Shown here: piece after piece, positions 1-6,960 of the stretch
Layout: each line of letters begins with the position of its first letter
Position numbering within the stretch: position 1 is the stretch's first letter
Origin: Hemicentrotus pulcherrimus
Lineage: Eukaryota > Echinodermata > Echinoidea > Camarodonta > Strongylocentrotidae
Length of the DNA: 10,102 bases
Direction of reading: 5' to 3'
Assembly (NCBI GenBank): GCA_003118195.1
Contig: BEXV01005502.1
Coordinates: forward strand, 1 to 10,102
Notes under the pieces: generated by a model
What the model was told of the DNA's origin: nothing
Databases searched by the model: none
The model's input: the letters and a program-made list of their open reading frames with translations, nothing else
Program-made: the position numbers and the translations under genes

Positions 1-123
1 TATCTCAACGCGTTGTCGTTGAAAAGTACATTTTTATCAGCTATTAAATTGAATTATTCAGTATATATTTTATTTTTGAAAACATTTTTTTTTATATTTC
101 TGTTTGTTTGTTTGCTGTTTTTA

Positions 124-167
124 TTGTGTATGTGTGTGTGTGTGTGCGTTTTTTTAAGGGGGGGGGG
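124..167. repeat. (TG)n microsatellite and G10 run next to the splice donor
   Basis: A (TG)n tract at about 128-147 is followed by a T run and then ten G in a row at 158-167. On the gene's strand this reads poly-C and then CA repeats, starting about seven bases after the donor GT of the last EGF exon. Confidence 0.9.
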
Positions 168-173
168 ACTTAC

Positions 174-272
174 TTGTCTCGCACATAGTTCCGGTAAAAC
201 CAGGAACACATTCACATTGTTCAGAGCAAGTGCATGCTCCGCCATTTCGGCAAACAGTAGAGCCACAAACCA
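174..272 (-). CDS. Exon: short EGF-like domain 4 with seven cysteines
   Basis: This 99-base exon (33 codons) is phase 1-1, with acceptor GTTTTGCAG and donor GTAAGT. It encodes VCGSTVCRNGGACTCSEQC followed by ECVPGFTGTMCET. The six usual EGF cysteines can be assigned, with C5-x8-C6 and the G-F-T-G turn, but there is a seventh cysteine two residues after C3 (the TC of ACTCSEQC). It lacks the D-x-[DN]-[ED]-C start and the Asp/Asn hydroxylation motif of the three upstream EGFs, so it is a non-calcium-binding type. Its place directly after the SEA domain matches the EGF that follows SEA in transmembrane mucins. The next exon, which might carry the membrane segment, is outside the window. Confidence 0.88.
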
Positions 273-570
273 CTGCAAAACAAAAAAGGAAAGGAGAGAA
301 AATGAAGAATTATTTAGATCCTAAAGCACATTAAAGGGTGTCGTTGTCATGTGGCAAGAACACCCAAGGGCGAATGCATACACATTAGTGTGAACCTGTA
401 GTATATTGTCCGATTATGAATTCTCTATTCTTGTTTTTTTAATTAGAAAGTGAAAGTAATCTGAAGAAACATATCCATATCTTTTCAGGAACCCTAACAT
501 CAAAGCTTGTTTTGACAAATTAAAAAAAAAAATCGATGTATCTTAAATACAATATCCTCTCGTAGGTATC
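273..570. other. Intron sequence, no element recognised
   Basis: This is the part of the SEA-EGF intron between the last EGF exon acceptor (CAG at 273-275) and the left edge of the foldback element. It is AT-rich with short A and T runs. No exon, RNA gene or repeat is recognised on either strand. Confidence 0.6.
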
Positions 571-741
571 TTAAAGCCCCTATCGCACCAGACTAGTTCT
601 CACCATGTACTGGAAAATGTTGCCAAACGGGCTCAAACTTTGTGCGAACGGAGTGAACGTAGTAGCAACTGTTTACGATTTGTTAAAGAAATTCGTTGAC
701 GGCCTCGGACTGGCTTGGACGGAAAGGGTGCTCTAGATCTT
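571..741 (+). repeat. Left terminal inverted repeat, subrepeat A copy 1
   Basis: This is the left arm of the foldback element. It pairs with 2976-3158 read in reverse, and the same module recurs directly at about 736-900 and 2360-2545 and in part at 1928-2000. It begins with GTTC-oriented decamers and changes to GAAC-oriented decamers near position 645. Confidence 0.8.
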
Positions 742-1068
742 AAACCACCATCACACCGAACTAGTTCTCAATACGTACTGGAAAATGTTGCCAAACGGGC
801 TCAATAATGTGTGCGAACGGAGTGAACGTAGGAGGAACGGTTAACGATCTTCTTAAGAACATCACGGAGGGTTTAGACTGGCTATACGGGAAGGTGCACT
901 AGATTTTTGAGCCTGTTCAAAATTGTCCAGTCCGAGCCCGTCAATAGAGTTCTTAAGAAGATCGTTAACCGTTCCTCCTACGTTCACTCCGTTCGAACAC
1001 AATTTGAGCACGTTTGGAAACATTTTATAGAACGTAGTGAGAACTAGTTTGGTATGAAGAGGGCTTCA
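739..1068. repeat. Internal hairpin of subrepeat A (inverted pair)
   Basis: A direct copy of subrepeat A (from about 739) is followed at once by an inverted copy ending near 1068. Within it, 814-860 and 949-995 are perfect 47-base reverse complements, separated by 88 bases. The rest of the arms is diverged but alignable, for example ACTAGTTCTCA against TGAGAACTAGT. Confidence 0.88.
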
Positions 1069-1099
1069 CTTGAATGTTTCGATTTACTCAGCTTGAATC

Positions 1100-2360
1100 G
1101 GTGAAGTTGAACGGGAATAACGCGCTTGGGGTTTTATAACACTTGCGACAGGATGTGCTTCCACACGCTTTAGGAGCGCATTCGAACGCACTAAAAACGA
1201 GATGAGGACGAGCTGAACTGACTCTGAACTTGTTAGAATGGGTCTTGTCGTATTCGGAACGAATTAGAACTAGTTAATAACGGGTATATACTGACTACGG
1301 ACTGGCTTGAAAAGCCTGGAAATGGCAAATTTACCCGATCTGAACTTGATATGAACTGACTTTGCACGGGGTAGAGACGAGATGGACGTTTTGAAAACTA
1401 GTTTATGAGCGAACTAGGATCGTATTATAGACATTATTACAAAATTCTACTCTGACCACAACCCGTTTAACGATGTTCTAGGACGGTTCCAAAACGTAGT
1501 GAGAACTAGTTTGGTGTGACGGGGGCTTTAGCCTGTTCAAAAACTTCCGCTTCCTACAGTTAGAAGGAGTGACACCGTAATTAAAACGAGGTGAACGTAT
1601 TAATAACGGACGTGCCGTACTTCGAGTCTACTAGGAACGTGTTACAACGTGACTTGGTCGAGCATCAATTAGCAAGAACGCGCTGGGTTTTTATATCCTT
1701 CTAGCCAGGACGGAATTGCACCGCACTATAGGAGCGAGTTCGAACGCACTAAGAACGAGATGAGGACGAGTTGAACTGTCTATGAACGGAGTGGATGTTT
1801 TTATAAACTAGTTGGAACAAGCTGCGAACTAGTAAGAATTGTTTGGATGTAATGAGAACGAAGGAGAACTAGTTAGTAAGGGGTTTAATTAAAGCTTGGA
1901 CTGCTTGGAAATGGCAAATTCAACGGATCTTAAGCCCCCATCACACCAAAAAAGTTTTCAGTACGTTCTGGAACCGTTCTAGACAATCGTAAAACGGGTT
2001 TTGGTCCCGGGAGATTGTGTAAATAATGTCTATATTACAATTCTAGTTTGTTCATAAACAGTCCTCAATACGACCATTTCGTGTGAACCCGTCCACAGTC
2101 AGTTCATATCAAGTTGAGATCGGGCAAACATGCCATTTAAAAGTAGTCCAAGCCAGTCCGTAGTCAGTTTAAACCCGTTATTAACTAGTTATACCTCGTT
2201 CCCAATACGACTTAGCCCTTTCTAACTAGTTCAGAGACAGTTCAGCGCGTCCTCATCACGTTCTTAAGGCATTCCCACGCGCTCCGAGAGCGTGTACAAT
2301 CACATTCTGGCTCAAGGGTTATTAAAACCCAGCGCGTTCTTGCCATTCTTTATTCCCGTA
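1100..2360. repeat. Internal subrepeat B in direct and inverted copies
   Basis: The module around 1117-1360 (AACGCGCTTGGGGTTTTATA, then GAACGCACTAAAAACGAGAT, then CGGACTGGCTTGAAAAGCC) recurs directly near 1675-1930. It recurs inverted near 2100-2345, where its start appears as TTTATTAAAACCCAGCGCGTT-like sequence. A partial direct copy lies at about 2690-2880, outside this span. Copies are strongly diverged, so boundaries are approximate. Confidence 0.7.
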
Positions 2361-2545
2361 AAGTGAAGCCCCCTTCACACCAAATAAATTTCTATTACGT
2401 TCTGTAAAATGTTGCAAAACGGGCTCAAACTGTGCGCAAACGGAGTGAACGTAGTAGCAACTGTTAACGGTCTTGTTCAGAACGTCATGGAAGGGCTCAG
2501 ACTTGCTTGGACTGGAAGGATGCTCCTTAACTTTGAGCCTGAATT
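2360..2545 (+). repeat. Subrepeat A, internal direct copy
   Basis: It begins GAAGCCCCCTTCACACC and continues through GTTGCAAAACGGGCTCAAAC, CAAACGGAGTGAACGTAGTA and GACTTGCTTGGACTGGAAGG, following the left terminal repeat throughout. The start has lost TTAA (GTGAAG instead). Confidence 0.78.
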
Positions 2546-2975
2546 TTCCACGTCCTGCAATTAGACGGACTGACAACGTGCTTAAAGTGAGATGGACGTA
2601 CTAAGAGTGGAATTGTCCCACTTCGGTCCTACTAGGAACGTGTTACATCGTGACGTGGTTGAGCATCAATTAGCAATAGTATAATTGAACAGAAATGAGG
2701 AAGGACAAGAACGCACTTGGTCTTTATAGCCCTCGAGCCTATAGGGGCGCGCTCGAACGTGATGAGGAAGAGTTGAACTGTCCCTAGACGGGGTGGTCGG
2801 GTTACAAACCAGTTAGAACAAGTTGCGAACTAGTAAGCATAGTTTGGACGTACTGGGAACAAGCAAGAACTAGTAATTCCGTTTATAGTACGTTAGTCAG
2901 TACGTTTGTAGTACGTCTTCCTCGTTTAAAGTATGTTGTCACTGCGTCTAATTGCAGGACGGGAATTTTTTTGAA

Positions 2976-3158
2976 CAGGCTCACAGTTCTAGAGCAGTTT
3001 CCCTTTTAGCCAATCCGAGCGCCTCTATGCCTACGGAGCTCTTAAACAGATCGTAAACAGTTAATATTACGTTCACTCTGTTCGCACACAGTTCGAGCCC
3101 GCTTGGCAACATTTTCTCGAACGTAGTTAGAACTAGTTCGGTGTGATGGGGGCTTTAA
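2976..3158 (-). repeat. Right terminal inverted repeat, subrepeat A inverted copy
   Basis: Read on the minus strand it follows the left arm from TTAAAGCCCCCATCACACC through CGAACTAGTTCTAACTACG, GAAAATGTTGCCAAGCGGGC and GAACAGAGTGAACGTAA. Divergence from the left arm is about one base in four or five, so the element is probably not recent. Confidence 0.8.
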
Positions 3159-3201
3159 GGGAAGATTGGCAGGTGAAAAAAAGGCAGTCTTGTTCTCTTA
3201 C

Positions 3202-3433
3202 CATTGACCTCGGAAATAGACCCTTCCAGAGTGAGACCATTCGATGATAAAGCTCGATCAACGTTGGTTGATAAGGCAGATAAACTCACAGCAAGCCCAT
3301 CTGCTACACTTCGGTTGGTAGCGGCAAGTTCCATTTGCAAGTCACCGACTACACTACCTTGGCTGAATGACAGCACAATGCAATTAGCATCGACAAGTTG
3401 AGAACCTAACTGTCCAACTATATATTGGATGAA
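3202..3433 (-). CDS. Exon: SEA domain, C-terminal half with GSVV cleavage motif
   Basis: This 232-base exon has phase 0 in and phase 1 out. The acceptor follows a long pyrimidine tract ending TTATCAG and the donor is GTAAGA. It encodes FIQYIVGQLGSQLVDANCIV, then LSFSQGSVVGDLQMEL, then an Ala/Ser-rich helical tail ending GLTLEGSISEVN. S-F-S-Q-G-S-V-V matches the G-S-V-V motif at which many SEA domains cleave themselves between Gly and Ser while staying non-covalently joined; the Gly-Ser pair is residues 26-27 of this exon, coded at 3358-3353. N-R-S is a potential N-glycosylation site. Cleavage is inferred from the motif only. The right end of a foldback element lies about 43 bases beyond the donor. 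The exon joins to the last EGF exon with Val at the junction. Confidence 0.92.
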
Positions 3434-3606
3434 CTGATAAATGAGAAAGTAGAGGAAACAAGAATCAGAGTATGCTTGTAAACATGATGTAGTTTATAAA
3501 ATATATTTCCTTTAATTCTTTTTTCTTGGTGCAAAGATAAAGTTTAGTTCCAGTCATGCACTGAAAAGTAAACAAATCAAATAGAGAAAGGTTGATGAGG
3601 GTGTGT
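3434..3606. other. Intron sequence upstream of SEA exon 2
   Basis: It contains the pyrimidine tract (minus strand) leading to the CAG acceptor at 3434-3436. The remainder is AT-rich with no recognised feature. Confidence 0.6.
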
Positions 3607-3646
3607 AGTCCTGAAAAGGACTGTTTGTGTAGTCTTGAAAAAGACT
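3607..3646 (-). promoter_or_regulatory. Tandem pair of histone-mRNA-like 3' stem-loops
   Basis: On the minus strand two 16-base hairpins lie eight bases apart: AGTCTTTTTCAAGACT (3646-3631) and AGTCCTTTTCAGGACT (3622-3607). Each has a six-pair stem and a UUUC loop, the geometry of the replication-dependent histone stem-loop (GGYYCUUUUCARRRCC). The first is preceded by ACCAAA and both are followed by ACACA, close to the usual CCAAA and ACCCA flanks. They differ from the consensus at the outermost pair (A-U instead of G-C), in compensated fashion. No histone coding sequence is adjacent and no clear purine-rich downstream element is seen. It may be a relic of a histone 3' end or a repeat carrying one. 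Confidence 0.5.
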
Positions 3647-3728
3647 TTTGGTTATCTTTCTTTCTATTCATAAAATAGTGAGTAGCAAAAATAGTCAAAT
3701 GTGACTGATTGCCAAACAAAATCAAATC

Positions 3729-3743
3729 AAGAAGAAGAAGAAG
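3729..3743. repeat. (AAG)5 short tandem repeat
   Basis: Five AAG/GAA units lie about ten bases outside the 3' end of the Penelope-like fragment, and could be a remnant of its insertion junction. Confidence 0.75.
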
Positions 3744-3752
3744 CTTATAGTT

Positions 3753-4712
3753 CTAATGAGAATCATATGCGGGCTTTCTTGTGGGAGTCCTGGACTTCAT
3801 CTTATGTCTTGAGTATTTGTTGATGGTAGTTAGGGCTGTGGTGACATGCTGGATTTCCTGGTCTAGATGGTCGGAATCGCTGAGTTGATGGGATCGGCGG
3901 ATGAGGGCGTTGGGGACCGATTGTAGTGCGGATGGATGGTGGAAGGATCTGTAGTGAAGATATCTATCGGTGTGTGTGGGTTTCCTGTAGCTTGGTGAGC
4001 GGGCTTGCCGGATGGCGATTTGGTAACGAGGACGTCTAGGAAGTGGGTGCTGTTGTTTTGCTCGGTCTCCATGGTGAATTTGATGCTCAGGTGATGCTGG
4101 TTGATGTGGGCGAGGAAGTGGTCTAAGTCACGTCTGCTATGTGGCTGGGCAGCATTTCATGAAACCGCCATAAGTACAAGTTCACCGACATCCCATTGAA
4201 ACGTGTGTTAAACTTAATACACGCATTTCAATGGGATGTCTTTGGACTTGTACTTATGACGGTTTCATGAAACGCTGCCCAGATGACGAAAGTGTCGTCG
4301 ACATATCGGAACTAGAGAAAAAGGCGTTATGAGAGAGTCTGGAGTGCCGTTGTTTTGTAGTGCTCCATAAAGATGTCGGCTTTAACCGGTGAAATAGGCG
4401 ATCCCATGGCTGCGCCTTGAAGTTGCTGGTAGTAATTGTCTCGCTATAAAGAGGAAGTTGAGTTGAGGCAAAAATACATGAGGTAATGTGGTGTCAGGGG
4501 AGTTCTGTCGGGGAGGGTGTCGTCAGCTTCGAGGCGTTCTTTGACGATTCAGCAGGATTCAGTGATAGGAACACCGGTGAAGGGAGATTCAACATCGAAA
4601 CTGACCATGATGTCTGTATCGTGTATGGTGGTCTAGGGGAGGATGTCGATGAAATGCTTGGAGTTATTGATGTGGTGCTGCGATTGTCCTACGAGTGGTT
4701 GGAGAATCGAGG
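3753..4712 (-). pseudogene. Decayed Penelope-like retroelement, reverse transcriptase fragment
   Basis: The minus-strand translation from 4712 to 3753 follows Penelope-like element reverse transcriptases. Recognisable blocks in order are PLVGQSQHHINNSKHFIDIL, then VSFDVESPFTGVPI, then QGAAMGSPISPVKADIFMEH, then the catalytic RYVDDTFVIW (YVDD coded at 4305-4294). After the MITE come FLDVLVTKSP, YRKPTHTDRYLHYRS and a C-terminal stretch ending TPTRKPAYDSH and a stop at 3755-3753. Five in-frame stops interrupt the part before the MITE (after DILP, ESC, TSSL, TLS and LFL), and one frameshift lies near 4000. The N-terminal part and the GIY-YIG endonuclease are absent. It lies in the same orientation as the host gene, inside the intron that splits the SEA domain. 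Elements of this kind insert by target-primed reverse transcription, using the endonuclease. This copy is dead. Confidence 0.9.
4145..4282. mobile_element. 138-bp hairpin MITE inserted in the Penelope fragment
   Basis: It begins CTGGGCAGCATTTCATGAAA and its end is the reverse complement CTGGGCAGCGTTTCATGAAA. The two arms, about 66-68 bases each, stay nearly identical through CCGNCATAAGTACAAG and GACATCCCATTGAAA to a few-base centre, so the whole element is one hairpin. It sits directly after the YVDDTFVIW block. The coding sequence resumes on the other side, so the insertion is younger than the Penelope copy. No clear target-site duplication can be fixed because the arm tips overlap the TGG/CCA target bases. 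It could also be transcribed as a long double-stranded hairpin. Confidence 0.88.
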
Positions 4713-5498
4713 TTTATAAGTATTTATAACTATTTTCGTGTACAAATTTGCAATTTTGCACTTACATTTTGCAATTTCATTTCGCATTGGTTCATTCAAT
4801 TTTTGTTTGTTTGGTTTAAACTAAGAAGGAGTGGAAAATAATATGAATTGTGGCAAACTTAATGAGGGGAAATGAAAGTATGGAAACTCTGAACTGATTT
4901 GGGTTATAGAAGATGAATGTGACTGTGTCCCCAATATGCCTCTGTTTATATGTATGTTAGTTGACTAATAAACATCTGACATTAATTACCATCAACCCGA
5001 TTCCTCTTGTTTAAAATTATAATGCTCATAAATAGAATTGATAATTATTGAATGAATATATATTTTGTTGTAAATTTAACACTTTCATGCCTACATGACC
5101 TTTGACATATTGCACCCCAGATCTTAATTGTATGCTCATGCATATTTCTTGATGTAAAATGCTCCAATGTTTGTAAGGTTATTGCGGTAACATGATATAT
5201 TTTGGTATTTCAAAACACATTTATGACCCTGCGACATTTGACCTTCGACTTTTAAAAACAATTAATTTCGTTGTCTTTACAAAGACTTGATTATATAATG
5301 TCATACCCTGAGTTTATTTCATATCATGTTATAATTTTGTCATTGATGTGAATTATGTTTTGTGAAATGTGTAACAAATAAACGTATTATGTATTGTGTT
5401 AGATTTGCAAGCTGAATGGGCACATACTTGTTCATATTTTTGTCTACACAATTGTCATCAATTTTCTAATATTTACTGTTAAAGAAAAATATACTTAC
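4713..5498. other. Intron sequence between Penelope fragment and SEA exon 1
   Basis: This is AT-rich sequence without an exon on either strand. Two similar short strings, TGACCTTTGACATATTGCAC near 5097 and GACATTTGACCTTCGAC near 5232, hint at an old dispersed repeat but cannot be assigned. Nothing else is recognised. Confidence 0.55.
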
Positions 5499-5644
5499 AA
5501 TGAAACAGAATGCAACTTCATATTCCATGAATATAGCCGATGCCTTATCGGTTAGTTCCGATGTATACGTCAGGGTTTTACCATTCAGTCTTTGTCCTGT
5601 AATCTGCACATTCACTCGACTAATGGACAGATTGTTTAATAAAG
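5499..5644 (-). CDS. Exon: SEA domain, N-terminal half
   Basis: This 146-base exon has phase 1 in and phase 0 out. The acceptor is CTCTCTGTGTATGTCCAG and the donor GTAAGT. It encodes about 48 residues starting LLNNLSISRVNVQITGQRLN and ending IFMEYEVAFCFI. SEA domains start with a beta-strand of the kind V-x-I-T-G followed by a stretch containing an amphipathic helix; VQITGQ and the F-M-E-Y-E-V-A-F segment fit. N-L-S is a potential N-glycosylation site. The sequence runs in frame straight into the next exon (FCFI, then FIQYI), which carries the cleavage strand. The domain is therefore complete only after removing a 2065-base intron that contains a Penelope-like element. Confidence 0.87.
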
Positions 5645-5924
5645 CTGGACATACACAGAGAGAAAAACAAAAACAATGGCACGAAGCCAAGATATTTATG
5701 GATAATTCAATGTGTTTCCTCCATGATCAAAAATCGTTTGTATATTCGATTTTGTAATTATATTAAACCAGATTTTCAAAACGAGACTACACATAGAATG
5801 TATAAAATATTTGCTGGCCCCGTCAGATGATTTTTAAGGGATTGTATGTTTTTGTGTTCTTGTCTTTTTCAATTTTACAAAGTTGGTCATGAAAACATAT
5901 CATTCCTAAACTATTAAGACATAC

Positions 5925-6047
5925 CATTGCAAGAAGTTAAATTGACTAATGTGAATCCAGCATTGCAGACACAAGTGTATGATCCATCCAAGTTGACACA
6001 TCTTCCATTACTACAGAGACTCGAATCAAGCTCACACTCATTAACAT
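5925..6047 (-). CDS. Exon: calcium-binding-type EGF domain 3
   Basis: This 123-base exon (41 codons) is phase 1-1, with acceptor ...TTGCTATAG and donor GTATGT. The junction with EGF 2 makes Asp, giving D-V-N-E-C. It continues [12 protein letters not shown], then [12 protein letters not shown] with the Asp/Asn hydroxylation consensus, and ends [12 protein letters not shown]. The longer C5-C6 loop and the [14 protein letters not shown] pattern resemble fibrillin/fibulin-type cbEGFs more than the short NGGSC type of EGF 1 and 2. N-L-T in the last loop is a potential N-glycosylation site. The exon lies 280 bases before the SEA domain, and the junction codon to the SEA exon encodes Ala. Confidence 0.92.
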
Positions 6048-6097
6048 CTATAGCAAAGTGGTAAAATCAAAATGTGACACAATCTTATGAGTTACTT

Positions 6098-6197
6098 TGA
6101 TAATGATGATTGTAATATGAACAATAATACTTATCATTATAATAATAATAATGATAACAATAATAACAATAATGATGCTGATATTGATGATGATTGA
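6098..6197. repeat. Degenerate (AAT)n/(GAT)n trinucleotide repeat
   Basis: About 100 bases consist mainly of ATA, ATG and ACA triplets (ATAATAATAATGATAACAAT and similar), in the intron just upstream of EGF exon 3. Confidence 0.85.
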
Positions 6198-6580
6198 CAT
6201 TGGCTTATTTCAATGCTTGAGTTCTTGAGATGGGATTGCATTGTAAAAGAATAAGTAAAAATGATTGGGAAAAGGTTGATGACGATTTTAAAGTCTTTGA
6301 GATCATGGTATGAGATTAAATGAGGAAATTAAAAAAACAAACATCTGAAACATTAGCAAATTCAGACTATAGAACGTTCGGACTCTTATACCTAGCCTAG
6401 ATTACAAGGATGTTTTCAAACATTGCTTTGCTCATTGCACAAATATGAGATCAATTTAAACACAATGAGGTAGATATGTATTTGATAGTGTCCATTTCAT
6501 TTGCCTACAACCCTCATAATACAGAGAGTATAACAATTTCCTGTTTTTAGGTCGGCAAGATAATGCATGATTCAGCTTAC

Positions 6581-6694
6581 CTGTTTCACACATTCTCCCA
6601 GTATAGCTAGCAATACAGGAACAAGTGAAAGAGTCAACCCCATCATTACAACTTCCTCCATTCATACAAGAATTGGAAACACAATCGTTGATAT
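6581..6694 (-). CDS. Exon: calcium-binding-type EGF domain 2
   Basis: This 114-base exon is the same length and phase (1-1) as EGF exon 1. The acceptor is ...CCATTAG and the donor GTAAGC. It encodes [15 protein letters not shown], then a hydroxylation-type segment [12 protein letters not shown], then [10 protein letters not shown]. The G left by the preceding exon plus AT here gives Asp, completing the D-I-N-D-C calcium-binding motif across the splice junction. All six EGF cysteines are present. Residues shared with EGF 1 (CMNGGSC, DGV, FTC.C) suggest the two exons arose by tandem duplication. A LINE fragment lies in the intron just upstream, beginning about 35 bases from this exon's acceptor. 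Confidence 0.93.
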
Positions 6695-6729
6695 CTAATG
6701 GTCGTATTTTTGAAGCAAACAAAAATAAA

Positions 6730-6960
6730 TAAATGCATGTAAATGAAAAGATAGATATATAAAGTGGTCCAGGTTTTCAATTATGCAAATAATTGATGAG
6801 AGGGAGTTCCACAGGCGAGGAGCAATAGAGGAAAATGCCCGGTCTTCATATCCCTTGAGATGAGTAAAGGGAATCTGGAGAGTAAAGCCATATGAGCGAA
6901 GACCAGGGCGAAGATGACGCCGCACAATTAAATCGTATGATCCAACGCCTCCTCCAAAGT
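6730..6960 (-). pseudogene. LINE fragment, C-terminal end of reverse transcriptase ORF
   Basis: The minus-strand translation contains VRRHLRPGLRSYGFTLQIPF, then THLKGYEDRAFSSIAPRLWN, then SLSSI and DHF. This is the familiar C-terminal tail of CR1/L2/jockey-group non-LTR retrotransposon proteins (RSYGDRAFSxxAPRLWNSLP, then a DHFKxxLKTHLF-like end). The K-T-H-L-F end is eroded to [12 protein letters not shown]. Only the last roughly 70 codons remain, with nothing recognisable as the polymerase core. It is a 5'-truncated dead copy, as usual for LINEs, in the same orientation as the host gene. Its left end lies about 35 bases upstream of the EGF exon 2 acceptor. The clade is uncertain. Confidence 0.8.

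Larger units (their letters stand above)
571..3158. mobile_element. 2.6-kb non-coding foldback transposon with long terminal inverted repeats
   Basis: The left edge reads TTAAAGCCCCTATCGCACC and the reverse complement of the right edge reads TTAAAGCCCCCATCACACC. The similarity continues inward for roughly 170 bases on each side (571-741 and 2976-3158), through ACTAGTTCTNA, GAAAATGTTGCCAA and GCGAACNGAGTGAACGTA. TTAA at 571-574 and 3155-3158 could be a target-site duplication, as in piggyBac-type insertions, or the tip of the inverted repeat itself. The interior holds no long open frame. It is a mosaic of diverged direct and inverted copies of the same subrepeats. I infer a non-autonomous foldback element mobilised in trans. 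Sea urchin TU elements are a known class with long inverted repeats; membership is not shown here. The short open frame at 2322-2576 lies wholly inside repeats and is not a gene. Confidence 0.82.

Noticed and set aside
13..324. Plus-strand open frame with a hydrophobic start
   Set aside because: It is made of T-rich, TG-repeat and G-run sequence and is antisense to the last EGF exon; no gene-like features.
2322..2576. Minus-strand open frame of 84 codons
   Set aside because: It lies wholly within subrepeat A and B sequence of the foldback element, and the corresponding frames in other copies are not kept open.
571..3158. CRISPR-like array or satellite
   Set aside because: Repeats are degenerate, occur in both orientations and lack uniform spacers; long terminal inverted repeats argue for a transposon.
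3204..3401. Plus-strand open frame opposite the SEA exon
   Set aside because: Shadow of the minus-strand exon, which has domain homology and splice sites.
3607..3646. Rho-independent terminator
   Set aside because: The window is eukaryotic, and loop, stem and flanks match the histone stem-loop instead.
4145..4282. microRNA precursor
   Set aside because: Arms of about 67 bases with near-perfect pairing and almost no loop are too long and regular for a typical animal pre-miRNA; a MITE explains it better.
4486..4719. Plus-strand open frame of 77 codons
   Set aside because: Antisense to the Penelope reverse transcriptase remnant.
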